From Verrucomicrobia bacterium S94 (lineage in GTDB: Bacteria; Verrucomicrobiota; Kiritimatiellia; Kiritimatiellales; Pontiellaceae): 64,000 nucleotides of DNA. The stretch spans positions 992,001-1,056,000 of the forward strand of contig CP036201.1 of assembly GCA_004299845.1 (NCBI GenBank). Direction: 5' to 3'. The translations under genes and the position numbers were made by a program. Positions 17,832 through 26,958 of this stretch are shown here, piece by piece. Within the stretch, counting starts at the first letter, position 1. Every line of letters starts with the position of its first letter. Under the pieces are notes generated by a model. That model made no database searches and was not told the origin of the DNA. It worked only from the letters and a program-made list of their open reading frames with translations.

Positions 17832-19589
17832 ATGCATCTGTTCGATTATATTGTAATTCTGCTCTACGTGCTGGGCATTGTCGGTGCGGGCATGGTGTTT
17901 GCCGGCCGGATGAAAAATTCAAAGGATATGTTTGCTGCGGGCGGGCAGTCGCCGTGGTGGGTTTCGGGGCTGTCCGGATTTATGACGATGTTTTCAGCGG
18001 GCACATTTGTGATCTGGGGCGGGATTGCTTATACATACGGATTCGTCGCGGTGGCGATTAATATGTGCTACGGCCTTTCGGCGCTGTTGGTCGGCTGGCT
18101 TCTGGCGGGGTTGTGGCGCAGGCTCGGGGTGAATTCTGCATCGGACTTTCTGCAATTGCGGTTCGGTTCTTCGATCGTTCAGTTCTATACCTGGTTTCAG
18201 GGTACCATCGGAATTTTTGCGGTGGGAGGTTCCATTTATGCGCTTTCCAAAATTATCTGTGCTCTGATGCCGCTGCCGCCGGGGCATCTGCTGGCTGACC
18301 CGGCCACCGGTATGCTGTCGGTTTCTTTTACATCTGTTCTGCTCTGCCTGGTGGTGATTGCCATTGCCTTTTCGGGAGGACTCTGGGCCGTATTAATGAC
18401 AGATGTGCTGCAGTTTATTATTCTGGTGGTTTCGGTGGTGATTGTGGTTCCGCTGATTCTGATTAAAGCCGGAGGATGGGGAACGTTTATTGAAAATGCA
18501 CCGGAAGGATTCACCTCTCCGGTGGCGGCGGATTTCACCTGGTGGTTCATGGCCGGATGGGTTGTAATCCATTTTTTTAAAATCGGTGGTGAGTGGGGGT
18601 TTGTTCAGCGGTTTACCTGTGTGTCGTCGGCCCGGGATGCGCGTCGGGCAGCCTATCTGTTCGGGGCCATGTATCTGATCAGCCCGCTTTTCTGGATGCT
18701 TCCTCCACTGGTTTTCCGGGTGCTGAATCCGGATGTGGATGCGGAACAGGCTTATATTCTTTCGTGCAGACTGGTGCTGCCGGCCGGTATGATGGGACTG
18801 ATGGTGGCCGCCATGGCGTCGGCCACCGCCAGTGCCGCAACTACGCAGCTTAATGTATTTGCCGGGGCCTTTACCACCGAGGTGTATCAGCGGTTGCTGA
18901 AACCGGATGCTTCAGATCGGCAGATGGTTTTTGCGGGACGTCTTTTCACGGTTATGCTGGGCGCAGTTGTTGTTGCCGGGTCGCTGCTGATTCCGCGGTA
19001 CGGGTATACAAGCTTTATTCTTGATCTCACGACGCTGCTCACTGGTCCGCTGGTGCTGCCTACGATCTGGGGGCTGTTTTCGAAGAAGATCGGTATTAAG
19101 GCGGTCTGGGGAACAACGCTGGTCGGATTTGTCAGTGCGGCGGTCGTAAAATTCGGTCTTTCGGCGAACGGGTTCCTGGCCGAAGTCTCTTTTCTTTCAC
19201 CGCTTTCAGACTTTATTGCGGCGCACAGCCGGATTGCTGATCTGACGTCGGGAATTCTGGTGCCGCTGGTTGTGCTGATTCTTCTCGAACTGGTGGAAAA
19301 AAATGAACAGCCGGGCTGGCGGAAGGTTCTGGAATCAAAACAGGCCTTTCAGGAATCGGAAGCGGTCGAGTCGTCCGCCCTGCCTGCAAAAATGGTGGCG
19401 ATAACACTGGCGGCTATCGCGGCGGTCATGACCGTGCTCGGCATTATCAACCGTGCGGAGTTAAAAGTACTGATTCTTTTCGCCCTGATTCTTGCCACTG
19501 TTGCGGCATTTCTCGGGTTCTTCATCCGTATGCGTTCAGCAAAATCGAAATCCGGTATGGCGAAATCGGGAAAGCCGTTGGTCAGGTGA
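17832..19589 (+). CDS. sodium/solute symporter (SSS family)
   Basis: Inner-membrane transporter of 585 residues with about 13-14 hydrophobic helices. The SSS pattern is clear: GMVFAGRMKNSKDMFAAGG after helix 1, GFMTMFSAGTFVIWGG in helix 2, and MASATASAATTQLNVFAGAFTTEVYQ in the middle, which carries small-residue helices of the sodium site. SSS proteins couple sodium entry to uptake of sugars, amino acids or similar solutes. The location next to GH110 and a sulfatase remnant points to a sugar released by them; this is inference. The start overlaps the sulfatase remnant's reading, and the ribosome binding site is weak. Confidence 0.92.
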   Translation: MHLFDYIVILLYVLGIVGAGMVFAGRMKNSKDMFAAGGQSPWWVSGLSGFMTMFSAGTFVIWGGIAYTYGFVAVAINMCYGLSALLVGWLLAGLWRRLGVNSASDFLQLRFGSSIVQFYTWFQGTIGIFAVGGSIYALSKIICALMPLPPGHLLADPATGMLSVSFTSVLLCLVVIAIAFSGGLWAVLMTDVLQFIILVVSVVIVVPLILIKAGGWGTFIENAPEGFTSPVAADFTWWFMAGWVVIHFFKIGGEWGFVQRFTCVSSARDARRAAYLFGAMYLISPLFWMLPPLVFRVLNPDVDAEQAYILSCRLVLPAGMMGLMVAAMASATASAATTQLNVFAGAFTTEVYQRLLKPDASDRQMVFAGRLFTVMLGAVVVAGSLLIPRYGYTSFILDLTTLLTGPLVLPTIWGLFSKKIGIKAVWGTTLVGFVSAAVVKFGLSANGFLAEVSFLSPLSDFIAAHSRIADLTSGILVPLVVLILLELVEKNEQPGWRKVLESKQAFQESEAVESSALPAKMVAITLAAIAAVMTVLGIINRAELKVLILFALILATVAAFLGFFIRMRSAKSKSGMAKSGKPLVR

Positions 19590-19862
19590 TCCGGAAGCGG
19601 CACCGGTCTGATCAAAATCAGTTTCAGTCTTTGAGTTCTGTCGCCATCCGTTCAGCGAGCAAAATCTGTGGTTCCGATGTTGTTAAACGCTTTGAAGTGC
19701 GCTGTTATGTACCCTTAGAGAGGGCGTTTTTTGTGGTTCTGCCGCTGCGGACCCGGGGAGTTCATTTTTTTTTGTGCGGAAACCGCTGTACTCAGGGCGG
19801 ATTTTCTTGGATAACTTCGCCCCTTTGATAGTACAACGAATTTAACTGAAGGACTTTACGAA

Positions 19863-20699
19863 ATGGTATCTTTGTTCATTTCCATCGCAATCTGGATTGT
19901 GATCAGCGGAGCCTGTATGGCTGCCGGTATTAAAAACGGTTCCATTGCATACGGCATTCTGGGATTTATTCTATCGCAGGTGGTGATCAGTCTGCTGACA
20001 CGTCGCAAATTTAAGGCGATCAATCATGAAATGCAGGAGTCACTTGCGGCCGGGCAGAAAAAGATCCAGCATAAAATCCACCAGTTTCAGACCAAGCCCG
20101 GTGGTAATCCGCGCCTGATCCAGAAACAGCTTGAGGCCGACCAGCAGGCTCTGTTCCGGCAGGCTCTGGATTTTATTCCGAAATTCGAGGCGTATAAAAA
20201 GTGGAATATCCTCATGGGTAAGCAGATTGCCACCATGCGTCTTCAATTTCTCTATCAGCTGAAGGAATTTGATCAGGTGGATGAAATTCTCAAGAACGGT
20301 TTTATGTCGAGTCCCGTGCTGTCCGATCCATTGCTGGTGGCCATGAAAATGGCGCGGCAGTATGCCAATAAAGATATCGCCGGTGCAGAGAAAACCTTTA
20401 AGCGTCATATCCGCTGGTTCCGTGATGATCGTGGAGCCTTGCTGTATGGTCTGATGTCCTGGATTCTGGTGAAAGAGAAAAAGCCCGACGAAGCGCGCGA
20501 CCTGCTGGCGAAAGCTAAAGAAAAAATGTATAACGAAACCATCAACCGCAACTGGGAGATGCTTTCCAACAACCGTGCGAAAAGTTTTTCCAATGTCGGT
20601 TTCGGGGATCAATGGTACAGCCTTTATCTGGAAAATCCACCGGCCCCGAAACAGCAGCGGGTGCGCATGAATGCCAAAGGCCAGCACCGCCCGTTCTAA
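19863..20699 (+). CDS. membrane-anchored helical-repeat (TPR-like) protein
   Basis: A 278-residue protein with two N-terminal membrane helices (LFISIAIWIVISGACMAAG and GILGFILSQVVISLLT) forming a hairpin, then a basic loop (TRRKFK) and a soluble helical domain. Helix pairs such as FRQALDFIPKFEAYKKWNILMG, DQVDEILKNGFM and KKPDEARDLLAKAKEKM look like degenerate TPRs. I do not recognise the family. Its own leader has a GAAGGAC ribosome binding site; no operon partner is evident. Confidence 0.7.
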   Translation: MVSLFISIAIWIVISGACMAAGIKNGSIAYGILGFILSQVVISLLTRRKFKAINHEMQESLAAGQKKIQHKIHQFQTKPGGNPRLIQKQLEADQQALFRQALDFIPKFEAYKKWNILMGKQIATMRLQFLYQLKEFDQVDEILKNGFMSSPVLSDPLLVAMKMARQYANKDIAGAEKTFKRHIRWFRDDRGALLYGLMSWILVKEKKPDEARDLLAKAKEKMYNETINRNWEMLSNNRAKSFSNVGFGDQWYSLYLENPPAPKQQRVRMNAKGQHRPF

Positions 20700-20825
20700 T
20701 CAGAATAAAACGAATACACCACTCCCGGGCGCATCGGATTCCTGCTGCCTTTAAGTCTAAAGAACCATTCAACCGCATCACCTTTTGTGTATGCTGATCT
20801 TTCTGTGTTATAAGGAAAGGGAGCT

Positions 20826-22631
20826 ATGAGGAGATTCGTTGGGCCGGTTCTTTCGCTGTTTATTCTGGTGATGTTTTCGTCGGCGCGGATGCCGAATGTG
20901 CTGCTGATTGTTACCGATGATCAGGGCTATGGCGATCTGTCGTGCCATGGGAATCCGTATATCCGGACGCCGGAGATTGATCAGCTTTATACCGATGGTG
21001 TACGGCTTACGGATTTTCATGTGGATCCCACCTGTGCGCCGACCCGTGCGGCTCTGATGACGGGCCGCTATTCCGCAAAAACCGGTGTGTGGCTGACTTA
21101 TGGCAGCCGGCATCATCTGCGTCGCAATGAAACCACCATGGCGGATGTTTTCAAAGCCAACGGCTACCGAACCGCTATTTTCGGAAAATGGCATCTGGGC
21201 GATGCCTATCCGTTTCGTGTGAATGACCGCGGATTTGATGAATCGCTTATCCATGGCGGCGGCGTGATTGCTGAAACGCCGGACTATTGGAACAACAATT
21301 ATTATGACGACACCTACTTCCGAAATGGAAAACCCGAAAAGGTAACAGGCTATTGTACCGATGTCTGGACCCGGGAGGCGATGCAGTTTGTGGAGCGGAA
21401 TAAAGAGCGCCCGTTCTTCTGTTATCTGGCCTACAATGCGCCGCACGGTCCGCTGCACGTTCCTGAAAAATACCGCAAACCGTTTGAAAAGGATCATGAT
21501 CCGAAACGCTCGGCATTTTATGGGATGATCGTCAGTATCGATGAAAATATCGGTCGTCTTATGGATAAGCTTCGGGTATTGGACCTCGAACGCGATACGA
21601 TTGTGGTTTTCATGAATGACAACGGAACCAACGGTGGGGCTTATGTCGGTCCGCATGGCCGCGACGGCTGGGTAAACAGCGGTTACAATGCCGGTATGCG
21701 CGGCACCAAAACTTCGCACTACGAAGGCGGACACCGGGCGGCCTGTCTGGTCCGCTGGCCGGCCGGAGGAATTGACGGCGGTCACGATTTAACCGGTCTT
21801 ACAGCGCATATCGACTGGCTGCCGACGTTTATTGACTGGTGCGGGCTTAAAAATACCTCAGCGTTACCGTTCGATGGCACTTCATTGGCCGAATCCTTCA
21901 GAACTGGGAAGGCTCCGGATCGCATACTGGTTGTACATGATCAAGGGCGTTTCGGCAGTCCTGTAAAGGACGGCCCATTGATCAAATACAAGGATTTTTC
22001 TGTCATGCAGGGGTGCTGGAGGCTGACCGGTGAAGCTGAGCTGTTCAATCTGAAAAATGATCCGTCGCAGCGGAAAAATGTCGCCGCCCAGCATCCGGAA
22101 AAAACGGAGCAGCTGAAAGGGGCCTATGAGAACTGGTGGGAGGCGGTTTCGGCCGACGAGGATGTTTTCTGTCCGTTTGTCATCAATCCGGAAAAACAAC
22201 GGGTGGTTATGATTTCCGCGCAGAATTATCTCGGAGGAAATGTGGCCTACAGTCAGCGCTCTGTGCGCAAGGGCGAAGGTGCGGAAACAGGCTGGACGAT
22301 GATTGATGTGGAAAAACCGGGAACATATGAAATCGCACTGCGCCGCTGGCCGCGCGAATCCGGGCTGGCGATCTGCGCTCTTCCGGAAACGTATTCGCAG
22401 AAACCCGAAACCCATTTTGTGGAAACTATAAACGATAAGGCGTTCAATGTTGAACGTGCACGTCTTAAAATCGGCGGATTTGACCGAACGGTTCCGGTTT
22501 CAGCAAGCGATCAGGAAATCGTTTTTGAAGTCCGGCTTGGGGCGGGGTTGCAGCGGATCGAATCCTGGTTCACGATGAATGACGGCTCCTGCAAAGCCGC
22601 CTATTACATTTATATTGAACCGGGTAAATAA
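20826..22631 (+). CDS. secreted S1 family sulfatase
   Basis: Hydrolase of sulfate esters, 601 residues, with a signal peptide (RRFVGPVLSLFILVMFSSA). The formylglycine motif is CAPTR with C70, followed by the second motif GRYSAKTG. Metal ligands D31 and D32 (VTDDQGYGD) and the later MNDNGTNGG are present. KWHLG holds the active-site Lys/His pair. After the catalytic domain (about 460 residues) there is an extra beta-rich C-terminal region (PGTYEIALRRWPRE, FEVRLGAGLQRIESWF) that may bind substrate. C70 must be oxidised by FGE or by a radical SAM enzyme; an FGE-like gene at the window end may not be competent. Substrate unknown, probably a sulfated polysaccharide. Confidence 0.94.
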   Translation: MRRFVGPVLSLFILVMFSSARMPNVLLIVTDDQGYGDLSCHGNPYIRTPEIDQLYTDGVRLTDFHVDPTCAPTRAALMTGRYSAKTGVWLTYGSRHHLRRNETTMADVFKANGYRTAIFGKWHLGDAYPFRVNDRGFDESLIHGGGVIAETPDYWNNNYYDDTYFRNGKPEKVTGYCTDVWTREAMQFVERNKERPFFCYLAYNAPHGPLHVPEKYRKPFEKDHDPKRSAFYGMIVSIDENIGRLMDKLRVLDLERDTIVVFMNDNGTNGGAYVGPHGRDGWVNSGYNAGMRGTKTSHYEGGHRAACLVRWPAGGIDGGHDLTGLTAHIDWLPTFIDWCGLKNTSALPFDGTSLAESFRTGKAPDRILVVHDQGRFGSPVKDGPLIKYKDFSVMQGCWRLTGEAELFNLKNDPSQRKNVAAQHPEKTEQLKGAYENWWEAVSADEDVFCPFVINPEKQRVVMISAQNYLGGNVAYSQRSVRKGEGAETGWTMIDVEKPGTYEIALRRWPRESGLAICALPETYSQKPETHFVETINDKAFNVERARLKIGGFDRTVPVSASDQEIVFEVRLGAGLQRIESWFTMNDGSCKAAYYIYIEPGK

Positions 22632-22744
22632 TTGGGTGTGACATTCGCGTTTGAGTTTGTAGTTTAACCACGTCTTCTCAGGTGCGTGAGATTTTGTGTG
22701 CCTCACAGCTGCGAGGAAAATCCGGAGCGTAGGGGAGAGTGAAA

Positions 22745-23041
22745 ATGAAACAGGATCCATCCATAGGTTCAGGCTGCTGGTATCTGGGGCAGATTTATAT
22801 CAATCCATCCGACAGGCGCATTATTATTCGCAGGCGTTCCCGTATCGGCTGGACCATCAATTTGGCGCGCCCCCTGGCCATCCCGGTCTTTCTGCTTATC
22901 TGTGTCTACGCTCTTGCCCCGTTCTATCTGCTCGATTGTTATGCTATTGATAATCCATGGGCATATTTCGCCGCATTTGTTTTTGTGCTGATTTCGCTGA
23001 TGGCATTCTGTCTTTCGGCGGAAAAGAAATTTGCTGAATAG
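22745..23041 (+). CDS. small membrane protein with DUF5808-like start
   Basis: 98 residues. The N-terminal segment YLGQIYINPSDRRIIIRRRS followed by GWTINLARP matches the DUF5808 pattern, a short beta-hairpin of unknown function. Two membrane helices follow (PLAIPVFLLICVYALAPFYLL and YFAAFVFVLISLMAFCL). The ATG at 22745 has AGGGGAG 7 bases upstream; a GTG two codons earlier is less likely. It stands alone. Confidence 0.7.
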   Translation: MKQDPSIGSGCWYLGQIYINPSDRRIIIRRRSRIGWTINLARPLAIPVFLLICVYALAPFYLLDCYAIDNPWAYFAAFVFVLISLMAFCLSAEKKFAE

Positions 23042-23141
23042 AATTCTCCGGATAATGCAGGGAAGCTGATTCGGAAATAATCTATCCAGGGTTGGAAATC
23101 CCGGCGTGGTTCGCTAAGTTGCGCGGTTTTGGGGAACTGTC

Positions 23142-24272
23142 ATGTATTTTGATTATGCTGCAACGACGCCTCCGGATGATGAGGTGCTGAAAACCTTTGA
23201 TGCTGTAAATCGCAATTTCTGGGCGAATCCGCATGCGCTGCATCGCCCCGGAATGCGGGCGGAGCAGCTGCTGGAACAGGCGCGCGTGCAGGTGCTTTCT
23301 TTGTTGGGGGCGGAAAACGGATTCCGCTGTATTTTTACGAGCGGAGCGACGGAATCGAACAACATGGCGATCCGCGGGGCGGCGAACCGGTTTAAATCGC
23401 GGGGGCGGCACCTGATTACATCGGCGGTGGAGCATCCTTCGGTCCTGACGGTTTTTCAATCTCTGGAAAGTGAGGGGTTTGAAGTAACGCTTCTGCCGGT
23501 TCTGGATAACGGGACGGTTGATCCTGAGGAGCTGAAGGCGGCGCTGCGGCCGGATACCACATTGATTTCGCTGATGCATGTGAACAACGAGGTCGGCGCG
23601 ATTAATGATCTGCCAACCCTCGGAAAGCTGATCAAGGAAAATTCCAATGCGGTATTTCACGTCGATGCGGCTCAGTCGGTGGGGAAACTGCCGGTTGATC
23701 TGAGTAAACTCCGGGTGGATATGCTGACATTTTCCGCGCATAAATTTTATGGATTGAAGGGTTCGGGTGCGTTGATTTTTCCGGAAAAGATGGTCTTTAA
23801 ACCATTGCTGTATGGCGGCGGTCAGGAATTCGGGCTGCGTTCCGGTACGGCGGATCCGGCGCGTGCCGCGGCGCTGGCGAAGGCACTTCGGCTTTCGCTG
23901 GAAAACTGGGATGAAAAGCTGGCGAAGGTGAGCCGGCTGAAATGTCGGATTGTGGAAGCACTTACAGAAATTCCGGATGTTGAAATCAACGGCTCGATAG
24001 ATGAGGGGTCACCGTATATCATTAATTGTTCGGTGGCCGGCATTAAACCGGAAACGATTCTTCAGGGGTTATCGGAAAAGGGCATTTATATTTCGACGGT
24101 GTCAGCCTGCTCGGCCCGGCAGACGATCGAAAGCGGGGTGGTGCGGGCTGTGACAGGAAGTCCGGAGCGTGCGCAGCACAGTATTCGCATCAGCCTGGCC
24201 TCAATCACTGTGCAGAAAGAAGTCGACACACTCTGCGCTACATTGTCCACTATCATTGAAATGCTCCGCTGA
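23142..24272 (+). CDS. cysteine desulfurase (NifS/IscS-like)
   Basis: PLP enzyme of 376 residues that takes sulfur from cysteine as a persulfide on its own cysteine. Start: YFDYAATTPPDDEV. The PLP lysine lies in FSAHKFYGLKGSG, the cofactor-contacting HVDAAQSVGK precedes it, and the active cysteine is in VSACSARQTIESG. It is slightly shorter than E. coli IscS and lacks IscU-linked neighbours. thiI follows 32 bases later, so the probable task is giving sulfur to ThiI for tRNA 4-thiouridine, as with NifZ-type partners in Gram-positive bacteria. Confidence 0.93.
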   Translation: MYFDYAATTPPDDEVLKTFDAVNRNFWANPHALHRPGMRAEQLLEQARVQVLSLLGAENGFRCIFTSGATESNNMAIRGAANRFKSRGRHLITSAVEHPSVLTVFQSLESEGFEVTLLPVLDNGTVDPEELKAALRPDTTLISLMHVNNEVGAINDLPTLGKLIKENSNAVFHVDAAQSVGKLPVDLSKLRVDMLTFSAHKFYGLKGSGALIFPEKMVFKPLLYGGGQEFGLRSGTADPARAAALAKALRLSLENWDEKLAKVSRLKCRIVEALTEIPDVEINGSIDEGSPYIINCSVAGIKPETILQGLSEKGIYISTVSACSARQTIESGVVRAVTGSPERAQHSIRISLASITVQKEVDTLCATLSTIIEMLR

Positions 24273-24304
24273 ACGCAGTCGGAATGAACATACAGGAATT
24301 TTAA

Positions 24305-25540
24305 ATGCAATATGACGCCATATTAATTCGTCTCGGAGAATTGTTTCTGAAGGGGAAAAACAGACAGCGGTTTGTTGACCGGTTGTTTCAAACCGCAAAA
24401 AACAAGCTCGCCGGTTTTCCGGAGCTGAAACTGGAAAAGGAACGTGATCATTTTATGGTGATGCTGAATGGAACGGATTGCGAGTCCGTGCTGAAGCAGC
24501 TTGACCTGGTGTTCGGTATCCACTCCTATGCGTTGGGCACGATGTGTGAATCCGATATGGACGCCATTTGCGCAACCGCATTGCCGGCGGCAATCCGTGC
24601 GTGTAAGAACAGGAAAAGCATTAAGTTCGAGTCGAAGCGCAACTGGAAAAAGTTCGGGCTCAATTCCATCGAAATTTCCCAGCGGGTTGCGCAGTATGTC
24701 GGTACGCATGCGCCGGAAGGATCAATTAAATTCAACGTCAAACAGCCGGATCTGGTGATCCGTGTTTTTGTGAAGGAGCATCAGACGCTGATTGTTTCGG
24801 AGGTGCGGCCGGCGGCGGGCGGGCTTCCGATCGGTCTGAACGGGCGGGCGCTGCTGATGCTTTCGGGCGGGCTGGATTCGCCGGTGGCCGGCTATTTCAT
24901 GATGAAACGCGGGCTTGTGGTGGAAGGTATCCATTTCGAGTCTCCGCCGTATACCACCGTCCGGGCCCGTCAGAAGGTTTATGATCTGGCGGAAAAGATG
25001 GCGCATTATCTTCCGCGTGGAAAAATGCTGATTCACATCGTTCCGTTTACGAAACTGCAGAGGGCGATTTTTGATAATGTGCCGGAGAGCTATGGCATGA
25101 CGGTGATGCGGCGCATGATGTACCGGGTAACGGAGCATATTGCGAATGACCGAAAAATCCGTCTGCTGGCGAACGGGGAAAGTCTGGGACAGGTGGCATC
25201 GCAGACACCTGACAGCATGTGGGCAATCAATGCCGTAACCCATCTTCCGGTGATTCGTCCGCTGGCCTGTATGGATAAGGTTGATATCATGGAGACGGCG
25301 CGGAGGATTGATACCTATGATATTTCCATCCGTCCGTTTGAGGACTGCTGCACGGTTTTTGTTCCTAAGTATCCAAGTACTTCGCCGTCGCTTAAAAAAT
25401 GCGAAAAATATGAAGGCTTTTTCGACTGGGCTCCGCTGGTGGAAAAATGTGCGCAGGCGGCGGAGACGGTTACGGTCGAGGCCGGCAAGCCGATCCGACT
25501 TGATACGGATACAACCGACGAAATCTGTTCGCTGCTTTAG
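24305..25540 (+). CDS. thiI: tRNA 4-thiouridine synthase ThiI, no rhodanese domain
   Basis: 411 residues. An N-terminal ferredoxin-like/THUMP region (residues 1-165) binds tRNA; the PP-loop SGGLDS is at 187-192. Near the C-terminus DCCTVFVPKYPSTSPSL marks the ThiI adenylation domain. The rhodanese domain of the E. coli protein is missing, as in the Bacillus type, where a dedicated desulfurase hands over the sulfur directly. The desulfurase gene just upstream fits this. The product is s4U at position 8 of tRNA, a near-UV sensor. Confidence 0.94.
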   Translation: MQYDAILIRLGELFLKGKNRQRFVDRLFQTAKNKLAGFPELKLEKERDHFMVMLNGTDCESVLKQLDLVFGIHSYALGTMCESDMDAICATALPAAIRACKNRKSIKFESKRNWKKFGLNSIEISQRVAQYVGTHAPEGSIKFNVKQPDLVIRVFVKEHQTLIVSEVRPAAGGLPIGLNGRALLMLSGGLDSPVAGYFMMKRGLVVEGIHFESPPYTTVRARQKVYDLAEKMAHYLPRGKMLIHIVPFTKLQRAIFDNVPESYGMTVMRRMMYRVTEHIANDRKIRLLANGESLGQVASQTPDSMWAINAVTHLPVIRPLACMDKVDIMETARRIDTYDISIRPFEDCCTVFVPKYPSTSPSLKKCEKYEGFFDWAPLVEKCAQAAETVTVEAGKPIRLDTDTTDEICSLL

Positions 25541-25617
25541 GAGTCTACAGCGGAGCAGGATGCGATCCCGGAAGAATAGGCTTTCAAGTCCGTCGCAAAG
25601 TTCTGCATAGTTTTGCC

Positions 25618-26487
25618 ATGAAAAAGATCGGACTGACTTTGGGGGGCGGCGGTGCTAAAGGATTTGCGCATCTGGCGGTACTTGAAGTATTCGATGAGCT
25701 CGGCATTAAACCTTCGTATATTTCGGGAACGAGTATCGGTGCTATTATCGGGGCGCTTTATGCATCGGGAAACACTGCTGAAGAGATTCATGAAATGATC
25801 AGCACCCTTTTTGTTGCTCCGAAAAAAAACGGCATTAAGACGATTCTTAAACCGAATGAGAATTTTAAGTTTCTTGAGCTGTTCGATCCCCATCTGAGTC
25901 TTAAACCGAAGGGACTGATCAAGGGGGAGAAGCTGCTCAATTTTCTTTATGAAAAAATCGGTGTGTCCACTTTTGAAGAACTGGAGATTCCGCTCAAAAC
26001 CGTGGCCACTGATTTCTGGCGGAATGAACAGGTGGTGTTCAGTTCGGGTGAACTGCTTCCGGCCATCCGCGCCAGTATGGCGATTCCCTATGTGTTCACT
26101 CCGATCTGTATGAACGACCAGGTGCTGGTTGATGGCGGACTGGTGAATAATGTTCCGCTGGATTTGCTGAGCTCTGAGTGTGATATTCGTATTGCCGTAG
26201 ATGTGATGGGGGAGAGCTCCAAACCCAAAACAAAAGTTCCGAATCCCATTGAGGCCATTTTTCATACTTACGAAGTGATGATGATCACGATTGCCGAAGA
26301 AAAGCGTATTTCGCATCCGGTGGATATCTTTCTGCGTATTCCGCTGGTGGATGCGGAACTGCTCGATTTTCATAAAACGGAACTGATTTATAACCAGGGG
26401 CTCGCCGTTAAAGAGGAATTCAGACGCCGACTGACGAAACTGCTCGAGAATAAACATTCGATTCTTAACTGGCTGCGGAGAAGATAA
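25618..26487 (+). CDS. patatin-like phospholipase (RssA/YlbK type)
   Basis: 289 residues with the patatin fold: oxyanion loop GGGGAKG (residues 9-15), the nucleophile motif GTSIG with the catalytic serine at about 41, and the partner aspartate in VDGGLVNN. No signal peptide is visible, so it is likely cytosolic or membrane-peripheral. It would hydrolyse acyl esters of lipids; the substrate is unknown. The upstream ribosome binding site is weak. The stop overlaps the ATG of the NYN gene (TAATG), so the two are coupled. Confidence 0.9.
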   Translation: MKKIGLTLGGGGAKGFAHLAVLEVFDELGIKPSYISGTSIGAIIGALYASGNTAEEIHEMISTLFVAPKKNGIKTILKPNENFKFLELFDPHLSLKPKGLIKGEKLLNFLYEKIGVSTFEELEIPLKTVATDFWRNEQVVFSSGELLPAIRASMAIPYVFTPICMNDQVLVDGGLVNNVPLDLLSSECDIRIAVDVMGESSKPKTKVPNPIEAIFHTYEVMMITIAEEKRISHPVDIFLRIPLVDAELLDFHKTELIYNQGLAVKEEFRRRLTKLLENKHSILNWLRRR

Positions 26488-26957
26488 TGCGTCCGGAATG
26501 GCTCATTATTGATGGCTATAATCTACTGCATTGCATTGCAGAGCTGAAGGTTTTGCTGAATGGCGAAATCGGGCTGGCACGGCATAAACTGGTTCGTATG
26601 GTTGAAGCGACCGCTCACCGCATGGCCCCGCAGACCACCATTGTTTTCGACGGCCGCGAGCAGGGGCAGGATGCGGCGCTGACGTCGAAGCATCTCGAAA
26701 TATTTTTTTCTCCGGGAAAACATACTGCAGATACTGTGATCGAGCGGCTGGTGGCTAAATTTCCTGCTCCCGGAAAAATTCTTGTGGTGACCTCCGATCG
26801 TGCAGAGGCCAATACGGTGCTCAGTGATGGGGCGCAGGTGATGTCGTGCCCGGAATTCCTTGCGCAATGCAATATGGATGCGCGAAAGACGGTTCCGAAA
26901 CAAACGCGCCCCGGACAGGTGCCCAGACTCGGAGATCTGTTTCCTGACGGAATATAG
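26487..26957 (+). CDS. NYN domain RNase-like protein (YacP/Rae1 family)
   Basis: 156 residues with a PIN-like NYN fold. It begins LIIDGYNLLH, the first acidic site; TIVFDGRE supplies the second, and the TADTVIERLV and VVTSDRA segments supply the others. Relatives such as Bacillus Rae1 are ribosome-associated endonucleases. The C-terminal tail is basic (RKTVPKQTRPGQVPR), which fits RNA binding. It starts on the stop codon of the patatin gene and converges closely with the PfkB kinase gene. Confidence 0.85.
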   Translation: MRPEWLIIDGYNLLHCIAELKVLLNGEIGLARHKLVRMVEATAHRMAPQTTIVFDGREQGQDAALTSKHLEIFFSPGKHTADTVIERLVAKFPAPGKILVVTSDRAEANTVLSDGAQVMSCPEFLAQCNMDARKTVPKQTRPGQVPRLGDLFPDGI

Positions 26958-26958
26958 A

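Noticed and set aside
19712-19730. Possible terminator after the symporter (CCCT-TAGAG-AGGG plus T-run)
   Set aside because: Only a four-pair stem with a two-base gap before the T-run; too weak.
20808-21785. 325-codon frame antisense to the sulfatase
   Set aside because: Shadow of a sure sulfatase gene; Arg/His/Ile-rich without motifs.
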